59,031 bases of DNA from Mucilaginibacter oryzae (GTDB lineage Bacteria; Bacteroidota; Bacteroidia; Sphingobacteriales; Sphingobacteriaceae), in assembly GCF_003148845.1 (NCBI RefSeq), contig NZ_QGHA01000018.1, positions 1-59,031 of the forward strand, read 5' to 3'. A program made the translations under genes and the position numbers. Under the pieces are notes generated by a model. The model was given only the letters and a program-made list of their open reading frames with translations. It did no database searches and was not told the DNA's origin. Below, piece by piece: positions 15,600 to 25,874 of the stretch (position 1 is its first letter; each line of letters begins with the position of its first letter).

Positions 15600-17402
15600 T
15601 TACAAACTCAACCATTTTTTCCGCACGGCCAGTTGCTGCTCGGTCGGGTTATCCACACTTACAATGTTGTATTTAACGCGGGTGTTTTTCAGCAGGGTTA
15701 CCGGCAAGTCAATAGCCTGCCCGTCGCGGGTTACGGTAACTGTAATTTTGTCGCCCGGTTTTTTCCCGCTGATTATGGCGGCGGCATCGGTAACCGGGGT
15801 GCCGTCAATTGCGGTGAGCTCATCATTTACATTAATACCATCAATATAGGCCGCTGTACCACGTTGTACGGCAGTTACAATAACTTTTTTGCCTGCCGTT
15901 GTGGTGGTGGCCACACCTAAAGCGGCATCGTTTTTACCGGCCAGTTCGTCAACAATTTTGTAGCCCGCGTAGCCCAGGTATTTGTTGTAATCAACCGGGG
16001 TTAAGCCGTTAATGTATTTGGCATAAAAGTCGTCAAGCTTTTTACCGGCAAATTTCTCAAAGGCGGCTTTAAACTCGGCATCGGTGTAGCCGCGTTTCAG
16101 GGTTTTGTAATACTGGTTGTACATGTATTTCATGGCATCGTCCAGCTTGTATTTGCCCTTGCTGTTGTTAATAATTTCCAGGTCGAGCATCATACCAATA
16201 ATGGCGCCTTTGTTGTAGTACGATATGGTGGTATTATTGGAGTTTTCGTTAGGGCGATAGGCTTTGATCCAGGCATCAAAACTTGATTCGGCTACGGTTT
16301 GCACCTCGCGGCCTGGCAGGTTCTCTAACGTATTAAACTCCGACTCTATAGCCTCAAAGTAATTCTCGACCGGGAACAGCTGTGTGCGGCGTACAATAAT
16401 GCCCTGGTAATACTCGGTAAAACCTTCGGCTATCCACAGGTTGGTGGTATAATTCTCGTTATCATAATCAAACGGGCCCAACACAATCGGGCGCAGGCGT
16501 TTCACATTCCACAGGTGAAAATGCTCGTGCGCTACCAGGCTCAAAAAGCCCTGGTAGCCTTTGTCGTTCGCATAGCTATCGCGCGAGGCGCCCAAAACCG
16601 TCGAGCTCAGGTGCTCAAGGCCGCCGCCGTTGCGCTGGCGGTTGTGCACAATAAATACATAGTGCTTGTTGGGGTTTTCGCCAAAAACGGCAACTTCCTG
16701 TTCAACAATTTTATGCAGATCGGCTTTCAGCTTTTCTTTATCGTAGTTACCGCCGCCGTACATGCAAATTTCATAATGTACGCCCGAAGCATCAAAACTG
16801 AACACGTCCTGGTTGCCCACCTCGATAGGCGAATCGAACAGGATATCGAAGTTTGGCGAATGGCGGGTAAAAGGATCATTGTTCACCATCTCTAAACTGG
16901 TTGAAACCTTATCCCAGTTTTTGTACGGGGCGATGTGGATGATTGCCGGCGAGTGCAGCATATTGGCCGGATAAACAAAAATGCCGGTAGTTGAAAGGAA
17001 AGCGTGCGAAGCATCTACAAAGCTGGTGCGCACCGAAAGTTCAAAGGCGTAAACGCGGTATTTTACCGTTACAGCCGAAACTCCTTTTGTAACAATTTGC
17101 CAGGTATTTTTATTGATTTTGGGAGAGGCGATGGCTTTTCCGTTAGCCTCGGCGCTGAACGATTCGATGTTTTTTGCAAACTCGCGTATCAGGTACGAGC
17201 CCGGTGTCCAAACCGGCATTTTCAGTTCGAGGGTGTTTTGCTGAAGGCCGGTAATGTGCATTTCAATATCGGCATAATGCGCCTGGGCTTCAGGAAACGA
17301 AACATTATAACTGATTTGGGCATTGTTTGCGGCCTTGCTGATGGTAGTACTCATAATTAAGATCGTTAAAAAAAATAACGTGCGTAGGTTGGTCAGTTTC
17401 AT
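15600..17402 (-). CDS. M61 family peptidase with PDZ domain
   Basis: The 600-residue exported metallopeptidase belongs to the glycyl aminopeptidase (M61) family. A signal peptide (about residues 1-24, ending near SKA) leads to an N-terminal beta domain. The catalytic domain has the zinc motif HEHFH (~residue 290) in VAHEHFHLWNVKR and the downstream glutamate in WIAEGFTEYYQG. A C-terminal PDZ domain follows (~500-580, GTAAYIDGINVNDELTAIDG). It probably acts in the periplasm on small peptides. It is transcribed alone, and a repeat element lies upstream of its start. Confidence 0.9.
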   Translation of the reverse strand: MKLTNLRTLFFLTILIMSTTISKAANNAQISYNVSFPEAQAHYADIEMHITGLQQNTLELKMPVWTPGSYLIREFAKNIESFSAEANGKAIASPKINKNTWQIVTKGVSAVTVKYRVYAFELSVRTSFVDASHAFLSTTGIFVYPANMLHSPAIIHIAPYKNWDKVSTSLEMVNNDPFTRHSPNFDILFDSPIEVGNQDVFSFDASGVHYEICMYGGGNYDKEKLKADLHKIVEQEVAVFGENPNKHYVFIVHNRQRNGGGLEHLSSTVLGASRDSYANDKGYQGFLSLVAHEHFHLWNVKRLRPIVLGPFDYDNENYTTNLWIAEGFTEYYQGIIVRRTQLFPVENYFEAIESEFNTLENLPGREVQTVAESSFDAWIKAYRPNENSNNTTISYYNKGAIIGMMLDLEIINNSKGKYKLDDAMKYMYNQYYKTLKRGYTDAEFKAAFEKFAGKKLDDFYAKYINGLTPVDYNKYLGYAGYKIVDELAGKNDAALGVATTTTAGKKVIVTAVQRGTAAYIDGINVNDELTAIDGTPVTDAAAIISGKKPGDKITVTVTRDGQAIDLPVTLLKNTRVKYNIVSVDNPTEQQLAVRKKWLSL

Positions 17403-17462
17403 AGCCGCAATTTATAAAAATATATATAATCAGTTAAGGATGTGCGTTTCGTAGTATGAAAG

Positions 17463-17543
17463 ACCTCACCTAAATCCTCTCCAAAGGAGAGGACTTTAAG
17501 AAACAAGGCGCCCCCTCTCCAAAGGAGAGGGCCGGGTGAGGCT
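17463..17543. repeat. GC-rich paired-hairpin repeat, copy B
   Basis: CCTCACCTAAATCC forms an outer arm matched by GCCGGGTGAGG at the far end. Inside lie two hairpins built on CCTCTCCAAAGGAGAGG. It sits between the divergent M61 and MarR genes. Confidence 0.7.
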
Positions 17544-17632
17544 TTCGTAGCGTTTATGTGACGTTGTAAAATGGTTGATACATGCAACCATTATTAACAT
17601 TGGCCTGTTAGTTTTACATCAATTTTCAAAAA

Positions 17633-18103
17633 ATGGAACTGGTTGAACCTATTTCGCGCAAGCTGATCCGTTTGGGCAAATTGTACTTAAACGTATTGGT
17701 TAAACATACCGAACAGCTGGATGTTTCGCGGTATCATTACATATTATCGCTTATTTATTTTCATGATGGGCAGCTAACCCAAAACGCGCTGGCGCAGATG
17801 CTGGGCAAAGATAAATCAGCCATGGTGAGCATCATCAACCTGCTTACCGCCAAAGGCCTGGTTTACCGCGAAAACAACCCTAACGACAGGCGGCAGCAGC
17901 TGCTACGTGTTACCGAAAAGGCAAAACTGGCCGTGCCCCAAATTGTAGAAACCTTCGAAAACATTAACGCCGATACCACCGAAGGCATTTCGGAAGCCGA
18001 GATGCAGGTGTTTGAAAGCGTACTTACCCGTATGCACAACAATTTAAAACCATTAATATCAACCCAAACAACAACCCGGCAAGCTAAACCACACACGGAT
18101 TAA
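17633..18103 (+). CDS. MarR family transcriptional regulator
   Basis: The 156-residue winged-helix regulator has a recognition region LTQNALAQMLGKDKSAMVSIINLL and a wing with NPNDRRQQLLRVT. It is the first gene of a compact operon with an RND efflux pump (8 nt to the adaptor gene), so it most likely represses that operon until an inhibitor or metabolite is bound. Ligand unknown. Confidence 0.9.
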   Translation: MELVEPISRKLIRLGKLYLNVLVKHTEQLDVSRYHYILSLIYFHDGQLTQNALAQMLGKDKSAMVSIINLLTAKGLVYRENNPNDRRQQLLRVTEKAKLAVPQIVETFENINADTTEGISEAEMQVFESVLTRMHNNLKPLISTQTTTRQAKPHTD

Positions 18104-18111
18104 AACAGAGT

Positions 18112-19194
18112 ATGAAAACAAAATATATCATTTACACGGCGCTGGCTTTACTGGTTGCCTATTTAGTTTACAACAAATTTTTTAGTGAGGGGGCAAAAAA
18201 ATCCGCGGCTGCCATGGCTTCGGGTAAGGGTGGCAAAAACAAAAGCGGCGGCCCCGTGGGCGTTAATGTAATGATTGTTAAAGATACCGCGGTGAACAAC
18301 ATTATTGATATTACCGGTAATATCGACGCCAACGAAAAGGTAAGCCTGGTGAGCCAGACCGCGGGCAACATCACCAACATTTACTTTAGCGAGGGCAGCA
18401 AGGTTAAAAAAGGCCAGCTGCTTGTTAAGGTTTACAACCAGGACCTGGAGGCATCATTGCAACAAAACCAATACCAGGTGGCCCTGGCCCGCCAGCAGGA
18501 AAACCGCAACAGGCAATTGCTGCAAAAAGAAGCCATCAGCCAGGAAGAATATGATACCTCGTTAACCAGCCTTAACTCGTTAAAGGCCGCCGCCGATATG
18601 ATTAAAGCCCAGATTGCCCGCACCGAGATCCGCGCGCCTTTTTCGGGCACTATCGGCTTGCGAAACGTGAGCCCCGGCAGCTACCTGTCGCCGTCATCAC
18701 CCATTGCCGATCTGGTTAATATCGATCCGGCTAAGGTTACCTTCGCGGTGCCTGAGCGTTACCTGGCTATCCTCAGCATCGGCAGCAAAATCAGGTTTAC
18801 AACCGAAAGTTCCAGAGAAAAATTTGAGGGCACCGTTTACGCTATCGATCCATCTATCGATGCCGCTTCGCGCACCATTACCGTGCGTGCCAAAGCGCCA
18901 AACCCCAAAGGTTTACTTACGGCGGGCAGCTTCGCTAAAATCAATTTAACGTTAGATCAGATTCCCAAAACCATCCTGCTGCCAACCCAGGCCGTTATTC
19001 CTGATTTGAAAAGCAGCATCGTATGGATCTATAAAAACGGCATCGCGGTATCAAAACCGGTTAAAACCGATATGCGTACCGATACCAAAATCCAGGTTAT
19101 TGACGGCCTGAACCCAGGCGACAGCGTGGTAGTATCGGGCCTGATCCAGATGCGCCCTAAAGTGCCGTTGAAAATTTTAAAAGTTATTAAATAA
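18112..19194 (+). CDS. RND efflux periplasmic adaptor (membrane fusion protein)
   Basis: The 360-residue adaptor has an N-terminal membrane anchor (~5-22) and a Gly/Lys-rich linker. The lipoyl halves flank a coiled-coil hairpin: AGNITNIYFSEGSKVKKGQLL before and IRAPFSGTIGLRNVSPGSYL after. A beta-barrel and a membrane-proximal domain follow. It links the inner-membrane pump to the TolC-like channel. It starts 8 nt after marR and ends 6 nt before the pump gene. Confidence 0.92.
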   Translation: MKTKYIIYTALALLVAYLVYNKFFSEGAKKSAAAMASGKGGKNKSGGPVGVNVMIVKDTAVNNIIDITGNIDANEKVSLVSQTAGNITNIYFSEGSKVKKGQLLVKVYNQDLEASLQQNQYQVALARQQENRNRQLLQKEAISQEEYDTSLTSLNSLKAAADMIKAQIARTEIRAPFSGTIGLRNVSPGSYLSPSSPIADLVNIDPAKVTFAVPERYLAILSIGSKIRFTTESSREKFEGTVYAIDPSIDAASRTITVRAKAPNPKGLLTAGSFAKINLTLDQIPKTILLPTQAVIPDLKSSIVWIYKNGIAVSKPVKTDMRTDTKIQVIDGLNPGDSVVVSGLIQMRPKVPLKILKVIK

Positions 19195-19200
19195 ACCGAT

Positions 19201-22200
19201 ATGAGCTTATCCTCAGTAAGTATTAAAAGACCGGTGCTGGCAACAGTAATGTCAGTAGTTATTGTTGTGTTCGGTATTATCGGCTACAAATTTTTAGGGG
19301 TAAGGGATTTTCCTTCGGTCGATCCGCCTATCATCTCGGTTTCTACCAGTTACTCGGGCGCCAATGCCGATGTAATTGAATCGCAGATTACCGAGCCCCT
19401 GGAAAAAGCGATTAACGGCGTTCCGGGCATCCGCAATATCTCTTCCACCAGTTCGGTAGGCTCAAGTAATATTACGGTTGAGTTTGATCTGGACGCCGAC
19501 CTGGAAACCGCCGCTAACGACGTACGCGACAAAGTGGGCCAGGCCCAGCGCCAGCTGCCGCAGGATATTAACGCCCCACCGGTAGTAACCAAAGCCGATG
19601 CCAGCGCCGACCAGATCATTACCCTTACGGTAAGCAGCAACACACGTAACATTAACCAGCTGGATGATTACGCCGAAAACGTATTGTTAGAGGGCCTGCA
19701 AACCATACCCGGAGTAAGTACCATTAACGTGCAGGGCCAGCGCCAGTACGCTATGCGCTTATGGATTGACCCAACCAAACTTTCGGCCCAGGGCTTAACC
19801 GCTACCGATATTGGCGCGGCCCTGGCTAAAGAGAACGTGGAACTTCCCGCAGGTAAAATTGAAGGCAATAATACCGAAGTTACCATCAGGGCTTTAGGCA
19901 AACTTTCTACCGAGCAGGATTTTAACAACCTTATTCTCCGTACAGATAGCAACCGGGTTATCCGCCTGCGCGATGTGGGTTACGCCGTATTAGGATCGGC
20001 CAACGAAGAAACGATATTTAAAGAATCGGGCGTGCCGATGGTGGCTTTGGCCATTGTACCGCAGCCGGGCGCCAACTATGTACAGATAGCCAAGGATTTT
20101 TATGCCCGTTTGGCGCAGATCAAAAAAGATCTTCCGCCCGATATTTCGGTTAAGGTGGCGTTGGATAATACCCGCTTCATTAACCAGTCCATCTCTGAGG
20201 TGGAAGAAACGCTGATTGTGGCCTTTGTATTGGTGGTAATTATCATCTACCTCTTTTTCCGCGACTGGCTCATCGCTTTCCGCCCGCTGATAGATATCCC
20301 GGTATCGCTGATAGGTGCATTCTTTATCATGTACATTTTCGGGTTCTCTATCAATATCCTTACCCTGCTGGGCATTGTACTGGCAACGGGCCTGGTGGTG
20401 GATGATGGTATTGTGGTGACGGAAAACATCTACAAAAAAGTAGAGGCAGGCATGGCCATCCGGAAAGCGGCTTTTGAAGGTTCGGCCGAGATTTTTTTCG
20501 CGGTGATATCTACCTCGGTTACGCTGGCGGCGGTGTTTCTGCCTATCGTGTTTTTACAGGGCTTTACGGGCCGTTTATTCCGCGAGTTCGCGGTGGTGGT
20601 TGCCGGTTCGGTACTGATCTCGGCTTTCGTATCGTTATCCTTAACGCCGATGCTGAACGTGAAGCTGATCCGTAAAAACCAAAAGAAATCGAAGTTTTAC
20701 GAAAAAACAGAGCCGTTCTTTGTCAACATGGTCAAATCGTACCATGAATCATTGGTTAAGTTCATGAAACGTAAATGGGTATCATTCGTGATCCTTGGGG
20801 CATCGGTAATTATTATCGGGGTATTGATCAATGTGATCCCCTCAGAGCTTGCACCTTTAGACGACCGGAGCTTACTGCGTTACAGCGTTACCGGCTCGGA
20901 AGGCGCCACGTACGAATACATGACCAGGTACATGGATAAGGTTGCCAACCTGGTGGAAGACTCTATACCCGAGGCTAACATCAACCTCGAAATCGTTTCG
21001 CCATCATTTGGCGGTGGCGGCGCAGCCAACTCGGGCTTTGGCCGGGTGGGCCTGGTCGCGCCGGATCAACGGCAACGTACCCAGCAGGAACTGGCCGACT
21101 GGCTCAACAAAAAGCTGAGAAAGATGCCTGATGCCCGCGCCATTGTAGTGCAGGAACAAACCATCAGCGGTGGCGGTTCGGGTTCAAAAACTTCGTTACC
21201 GGTACAATACGTTATCCAAAACCAGGATTTTGAAAAGATCCGTAAAGTACTGCCGCAGTTTTTTGCCGAGGTATCCAAAAGCCCGGTTTTTTCGGGGACA
21301 GACGTAAACCTCAAATTCACCAAACCCGAGCTGCGCGTGGTTACCGACCGTGAGCGTGCCCGCGATTTAGGTGTTTCGGTGGATGACATCGCCCAAACGC
21401 TGCAATTGTACTATAGTGCCGGCCGTTTAGATTATTTCCTCATTAACGGCAAACAATACCAGGTTATAGCGCAGGTTGACAGGGCTAACCGCGATCAGCC
21501 GCTTGACCTCAAATCCGTTTATGTGCGCAGCTCGAAAGGTACTCTTGTGCAACTGGATAACGTGGTAAAAACTACCGAGGGAGCAACGCCTCCGGCTATT
21601 TATCACTTTAACCGTTATAAATCTGCCACAGTATCTGCCGGTCTGGCACCCGGATACACCGTTGGCGATGGCATTAAAGAAATGGACCGGATTGCCAAAG
21701 GCTTGCTGGATGATACTTTCAGTACCGCGTTAAGCGGCCCGTCGAGGGATTATGCCGAGGGCTCATCAAACATCCTGTTCGCCTTTGGTTTCGCGCTGTT
21801 ACTCATTTACCTGGTATTAGCCGCCCAGTTTGAAAGCTTTATCGATCCGTTTATCGTAATGCTTACCGTGCCGCTGGCTATTTCGGGCGCGTTCCTTTCG
21901 TTGTGGCTGTTTAACCAAACGCTCAATATATTCAGCGAGATCGGCATTATCACGCTCGTAGGCCTGGTAACCAAAAACGGGATTTTGATTGTGGAGTTTG
22001 CCAACCAGCGTATGGAGCAGGGCGTAGCCAAATACGAGGCCGTTATTGAGGCCGCCACAGCACGTCTCCGCCCTATCCTCATGACCAGTTTGGCTGTGGT
22101 ATTGGGTGCTGTACCCATAGCCTTTGCTTTGGGTGCCGGTGCAAAAAGCCGTGTATCATTAGGTATTGTAATTATGGGCGGGATGCTGTTTTCGCTGGTA

Positions 22201-22368
22201 TTAACGCTTTACATTATACCGATGATGTACATGCTGATGGCCTCCAAAACCCGTAAAGATCATGACCATGATCCCGAAGATATGGCCGCCGAAGCCGAAA
22301 TGGCCGAAGCAGCACGCCATCCCCACATCAACAACCATCAAGAACCAAAATTGATCGAAAAACTGTAA
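19201..22368 (+). CDS. RND efflux pump, HAE1/AcrB family
   Basis: The 1055-residue proton-driven pump has the normal family length. It begins LSSVSIKRPVLATVMSV (first membrane helix), carries two large periplasmic domains, and has twelve membrane segments. The proton relay region is visible as TGLVVDDGIVVTENIYKK (paired Asp in helix 4). The C-terminal half repeats the pattern (IGIITLVGLVTKNGILIVEF). It likely exports hydrophobic compounds or drugs across the whole envelope. The tail is His/Asp-rich. Confidence 0.95.
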   Translation: MSLSSVSIKRPVLATVMSVVIVVFGIIGYKFLGVRDFPSVDPPIISVSTSYSGANADVIESQITEPLEKAINGVPGIRNISSTSSVGSSNITVEFDLDADLETAANDVRDKVGQAQRQLPQDINAPPVVTKADASADQIITLTVSSNTRNINQLDDYAENVLLEGLQTIPGVSTINVQGQRQYAMRLWIDPTKLSAQGLTATDIGAALAKENVELPAGKIEGNNTEVTIRALGKLSTEQDFNNLILRTDSNRVIRLRDVGYAVLGSANEETIFKESGVPMVALAIVPQPGANYVQIAKDFYARLAQIKKDLPPDISVKVALDNTRFINQSISEVEETLIVAFVLVVIIIYLFFRDWLIAFRPLIDIPVSLIGAFFIMYIFGFSINILTLLGIVLATGLVVDDGIVVTENIYKKVEAGMAIRKAAFEGSAEIFFAVISTSVTLAAVFLPIVFLQGFTGRLFREFAVVVAGSVLISAFVSLSLTPMLNVKLIRKNQKKSKFYEKTEPFFVNMVKSYHESLVKFMKRKWVSFVILGASVIIIGVLINVIPSELAPLDDRSLLRYSVTGSEGATYEYMTRYMDKVANLVEDSIPEANINLEIVSPSFGGGGAANSGFGRVGLVAPDQRQRTQQELADWLNKKLRKMPDARAIVVQEQTISGGGSGSKTSLPVQYVIQNQDFEKIRKVLPQFFAEVSKSPVFSGTDVNLKFTKPELRVVTDRERARDLGVSVDDIAQTLQLYYSAGRLDYFLINGKQYQVIAQVDRANRDQPLDLKSVYVRSSKGTLVQLDNVVKTTEGATPPAIYHFNRYKSATVSAGLAPGYTVGDGIKEMDRIAKGLLDDTFSTALSGPSRDYAEGSSNILFAFGFALLLIYLVLAAQFESFIDPFIVMLTVPLAISGAFLSLWLFNQTLNIFSEIGIITLVGLVTKNGILIVEFANQRMEQGVAKYEAVIEAATARLRPILMTSLAVVLGAVPIAFALGAGAKSRVSLGIVIMGGMLFSLVLTLYIIPMMYMLMASKTRKDHDHDPEDMAAEAEMAEAARHPHINNHQEPKLIEKL

Positions 22369-22374
22369 TTAAAT

Positions 22375-23700
22375 ATGATGATCAAGAAAATTGCTTGCCT
22401 GGTATTCTCTTTCGCGATGGCTGCAACCATAGCGAAAGCCCAGCAGCCGCAGGCTCCGCTGCTCACATTGAAAGAAGCGGTAGAAATAGCCCTGAAAAAC
22501 AACTATAATATCAGGCTGTCGCAAAATAACTCCACCATAGCATCAAACAACGTTACGTTGGGCAACGCGGGGATTTTTCCGCAGCTTACCGGCGATTTTA
22601 ACGACAATAACAGTCGCCAAACTACCAAACAAACCCGTAACGATGGCACGGTAAATAATATCCGTAACGCCAAAAATTCAAATAACAACTATGGCGTAAA
22701 CCTTAACTGGACCATTTTTGATGGCTTTGCCATGTTTGCCAATTATGATCAGTTGAAACAACAGGATAAACTTGGCTCGTTACGACTGCAGGATACCATA
22801 CAACGTACCATGGCCGATGTTATTGATACTTATTACAACCTCATCAGCCAGAATGAACAGATTAAAGCGCTTAAGGGCGCTATTGATATTTCGCGTACGC
22901 AACTACGCATCGCTACCGATAAATTTAACGTAGGCAGGGCTTCAAGGCTCGAGGTGCTGAACGCGCAGGTAAACCTTAATACCGACACTGGGAACCTCGT
23001 TATCCAGTACCAGCAATTTAAATCTTTAAAAATACAGCTTAACCAATTGTTGATCCGCGATATGCAAACCGATTTTTCGGTAACTGATACCATTGTGGTT
23101 GATGATAAACTGGCCCTTGCCGATGTGATCAATAACGCGCAGCTTCAAAACCCTGCTATCCTGTCGGCGCAAATTAACCGTCGCCTGGCCGAGATCAACC
23201 TGAAACAGGTACGCGCGGCACGCTATCCGCAGGTTGGCGTAACATCGGGTTATACGTTTACCAACAGCAGAACGCCGGCGGGCTTTACCCTATCGCAGAA
23301 TGTTCACGGATTTAATTACGGGCTTACGGCAACTATTAACATATTTGATGGTTTTAACCAGAACCGCCGGGAAAAAAACGCCAGGATCCAGATTGAAAAT
23401 GCCGAAATCAGCGCCAAACAAACCAGGCTGAACGTGGAGGCACAGATCAATAATCTTTTTGTAGCCTATTTATCCGGGCTTGACCTGGTAAAACTGGAAG
23501 AAGCCAACGTTAACCTTAACAAACGCAATCTTGATATTACGCTTGATAAATATAAGTTAGGCAACATTACACCTTTAGAAGTAAGGGAAGCGCAACGCAA
23601 TTACCTGGACGCGCAATCAAAATTCTTTGCGGCGCAGTACCAAAGTAAACAGGCCGAAATTATGCTGAAACAAATCACCAACAGCATCAATATACAGTAA
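22375..23700 (+). CDS. TolC family outer membrane efflux protein
   Basis: The 441-residue outer membrane factor completes the RND tripartite pump. A signal peptide (to about AKA, residue 22) precedes two repeats of the coiled-coil/beta-strand TolC pattern. The first begins LTLKEAVEIALKNNYNI, and the C-terminal repeat has YKLGNITPLEVREAQRNYLDAQ in two pieces. It starts 6 nt after the pump gene, and a strong terminator follows at 23733. Confidence 0.93.
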   Translation: MMIKKIACLVFSFAMAATIAKAQQPQAPLLTLKEAVEIALKNNYNIRLSQNNSTIASNNVTLGNAGIFPQLTGDFNDNNSRQTTKQTRNDGTVNNIRNAKNSNNNYGVNLNWTIFDGFAMFANYDQLKQQDKLGSLRLQDTIQRTMADVIDTYYNLISQNEQIKALKGAIDISRTQLRIATDKFNVGRASRLEVLNAQVNLNTDTGNLVIQYQQFKSLKIQLNQLLIRDMQTDFSVTDTIVVDDKLALADVINNAQLQNPAILSAQINRRLAEINLKQVRAARYPQVGVTSGYTFTNSRTPAGFTLSQNVHGFNYGLTATINIFDGFNQNRREKNARIQIENAEISAKQTRLNVEAQINNLFVAYLSGLDLVKLEEANVNLNKRNLDITLDKYKLGNITPLEVREAQRNYLDAQSKFFAAQYQSKQAEIMLKQITNSINIQ

Positions 23701-23732
23701 CCGAAGTTATGATGCGGCGGTATGAATCCTTG

Positions 23733-23765
23733 TCCCCGTTTATTATTTAAAACGGGGATTTTTTA
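23733..23765 (+). terminator. Terminator of the RND efflux operon
   Basis: TCCCCGTTT pairs with AAACGGGGA and is followed by seven T residues. Confidence 0.88.
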
Positions 23766-23861
23766 AACTTTTTTTAATTAAGTTGTTCAACGGCAACACT
23801 TACGCTAACAAAACCGCGTTAACAATTAAAAAAAAACATTTTAATAATAAGTTTAAAACCC

Positions 23862-23869
23862 TATTTTTG
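23862..23869 (+). promoter_or_regulatory. -7 box (TATTTTTG) directly before gene 23874
   Basis: A perfect TAnnTTTG box ends 5 nt before the ATG. Transcription would therefore start at or next to the start codon. Confidence 0.5.
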
Positions 23870-23873
23870 AGAT

Positions 23874-24254
23874 ATGACCGTCCCCTTTAAAACCTGTTTG
23901 CTTATCGACGATAATTACATCGATAACTTTGTTACACGCAGGGTTTTAGAGAGCAATAATTTTGCCGAGCAAATTATTGTAAGACAATCGCCCACAGAAG
24001 CTATTGAGTTGTTAAAAGACGGATCGGTAGACCCCGATGTGATTTTTTTAGATATCAGGATGCCTGTGATGGACGGCTTTGAGTTTCTGCACGAATTTGA
24101 TGGCCTTGCCATCGCCAAAAAAGGTGTTAAAATTTACATGCTGTCATCGTCTCTTGACCCTACAGACATCAGGTTATCGGCAGATAACAAATACATTACC
24201 CAATTTATACATAAGCCACTTACCAATAAAGTGCTCGAAGAAATTTGTCTATGA
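23874..24254 (+). CDS. Single-domain response regulator receiver protein
   Basis: The 126-residue protein is a stand-alone receiver domain with acidic pocket D12/D13 and phosphoacceptor D60 in VIFLDIRMPVMDG. Ser/Thr (SSS) and Lys (HKP) switch residues are present. It has no output domain and resembles the CheY-like receivers common in Bacteroidota. It overlaps the next gene by ATGA. Its kinase partner is not in the immediate neighbourhood. Confidence 0.9.
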   Translation: MTVPFKTCLLIDDNYIDNFVTRRVLESNNFAEQIIVRQSPTEAIELLKDGSVDPDVIFLDIRMPVMDGFEFLHEFDGLAIAKKGVKIYMLSSSLDPTDIRLSADNKYITQFIHKPLTNKVLEEICL

Positions 24255-25114
24255 TCTTAGTTGCAGATAGCGGGTCATCAAAAACCGACTGGCTGCTCAC
24301 CGTTTCAGACCAGGAAACACGTTCGTTCCTTACCGCAGGTTTAAACCCCTACTTTTTAACCGAAAAAGAAATAGCACGCGTGGTGCTTGAACAGGCTCCT
24401 GAAATGGTTGCCATGGCTCCCGAAATTTCCGAGATTTATTTTTTTGGCGCGGGTTGCAGCAGCCCCGACAGGCACGAGATCGTGTCGAACGCGCTTAGCC
24501 AGCATTTCCCGAAATCATATATCAGTGTCGACAGTGATTTGCTGGGTTGTGCTTATGCCACCTGCGGGCACGATAAAGGTATTTGCTGTGTAATGGGTAC
24601 CGGCAGCAATATTTCATTTTTTGACGGCGAAAGCATTTACGACGGGCAGCATGGGTTGGGTTTTGTTTTGGGCGACGAAGGCTCAGGCACCTGGTTTGGA
24701 AAAAAACTGATCACTGATTTTTTATACGGTAATATGCCGCATGATATCAGTATCAGGTTTAACCGGGCTTATCCTTTAAACAAGGAGATTGTTATTAAAA
24801 ATGTTTACCAAAAGCCCAATGCCAATACTTACCTCGCCACGTTCAGTAAGTTTGTCAGCGAAATTAAGGAAACCGAATACGGCCACGCTATGCTGGTTGA
24901 GGGGCTGGTAGAGTTTATTGAAAGCAATATCAAATCGTACCCCGAGTACCATAAATACAAATGCCATTTTGTTGGTTCTATAGCTTACTCCTTTGCTGAT
25001 GAACTTACATTATTGTGCCGCCTGCATGGGGTAAAAACGGGCAAGATTATCAAACAGCCTATTCATGACCTGATGGACTTTGTGCTGAAGCGCAACGCCA
25101 TGGCCACAGACTAA
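24251..25114 (+). CDS. BadF/BadG-type kinase (N-acetylglucosamine kinase-like)
   Basis: The 287-residue ASKHA-fold ATPase begins MILVADSGSSKTDW, with a phosphate-binding DSGSSKTD. It later shows CCVMGTGSNISFF (phosphate 2) and GFVLGDEGSGTWFGKK. This fits N-acetylglucosamine kinase-like sugar kinases, which probably act in amino-sugar or cell-wall recycling. ATG at 24251 overlaps the receiver gene by 4 nt, giving translational coupling. A TTG six nt earlier is a weaker alternative. Confidence 0.85.
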   Translation: MILVADSGSSKTDWLLTVSDQETRSFLTAGLNPYFLTEKEIARVVLEQAPEMVAMAPEISEIYFFGAGCSSPDRHEIVSNALSQHFPKSYISVDSDLLGCAYATCGHDKGICCVMGTGSNISFFDGESIYDGQHGLGFVLGDEGSGTWFGKKLITDFLYGNMPHDISIRFNRAYPLNKEIVIKNVYQKPNANTYLATFSKFVSEIKETEYGHAMLVEGLVEFIESNIKSYPEYHKYKCHFVGSIAYSFADELTLLCRLHGVKTGKIIKQPIHDLMDFVLKRNAMATD

Positions 25115-25162
25115 ACAGCCCCATTTAGGAAAAATTCTTTGCAACACTAAACTACGGATAGC

Positions 25163-25471
25163 TTATGCTGCGCTCCTGAACAGTCTGTGTTCCTGCATCC
25201 GCGATCGGGTAAGTACCCAAATGCGGTTAATGATGACTATAGCAGCAGGAATACCCAACCAGTGCGCGTTAAAGGAAGCAGCCACATCGCCATGCAGCAG
25301 GTAAATAATACTGTGCCCCAGGCCGCAGCCGGGGCACCAGCCTATTCCCATCAGTTTAAGCGGGCATAAGGTAAAGTGCGATTCATCTGCCGGCGCAGCG
25401 AAGGCCATGGAAAGCATCGCCGCTATCCAGAAAAACAATTCAAAATACTTTGAAAATATACGCTTAATCAA
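25163..25471 (-). CDS. DUF2752 membrane protein
   Basis: The 102-residue protein has two or three hydrophobic helices and the DUF2752 hallmark GWCPGCGLGHS between them. Function of the family is unknown; the cysteine pair suggests metal or disulfide chemistry near the membrane. Its start overlaps the end of the DUF4199 gene by 8 nt, so the two are an operon. Confidence 0.8.
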   Translation of the reverse strand: MIKRIFSKYFELFFWIAAMLSMAFAAPADESHFTLCPLKLMGIGWCPGCGLGHSIIYLLHGDVAASFNAHWLGIPAAIVIINRIWVLTRSRMQEHRLFRSAA

Positions 25472-25874
25472 GTTTTTTTGCCTTGTTTGTAAATATTAGT
25501 GAAACCGCCAGCGCCAGTACCACCCCGACAATTAAGGCGCCGAATATCCGCTCAGAAAAATCCTGCATATTGGCGCCGGATGGCGACACATAGCTAATGT
25601 AAAGAATTGAACCGAAAACAGCAATCACACCGCCCACAATTAATATTTTAAAGCTTTGAAAAAGGGCCTCTAAAAAACCCATCTGCCCGTTACATTCGTT
25701 TTTACGGTAACTCATCATACCCAGAAACAAGCCTATTGCCGGTATCACAAACGAAAAATATTCGGCAGGCGCCACTACATCTTTTTGGGGTGTTACGCCA
25801 AAGCGGGGCATTAAAAAAATCCATAAAATACTTAATATGCCGATGATGCCCCCTGATAAAACTGCATTCTTCAT
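25464..25874 (-). CDS. DUF4199 membrane protein
   Basis: The 136-residue protein has four hydrophobic helices and the DUF4199-like central segment QMGFLEALFQSFKILIVGGV. The family is common in Bacteroidota and has no assigned function. It is the first gene of a two-gene operon. Confidence 0.78.
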   Translation of the reverse strand: MKNAVLSGGIIGILSILWIFLMPRFGVTPQKDVVAPAEYFSFVIPAIGLFLGMMSYRKNECNGQMGFLEALFQSFKILIVGGVIAVFGSILYISYVSPSGANMQDFSERIFGALIVGVVLALAVSLIFTNKAKKLD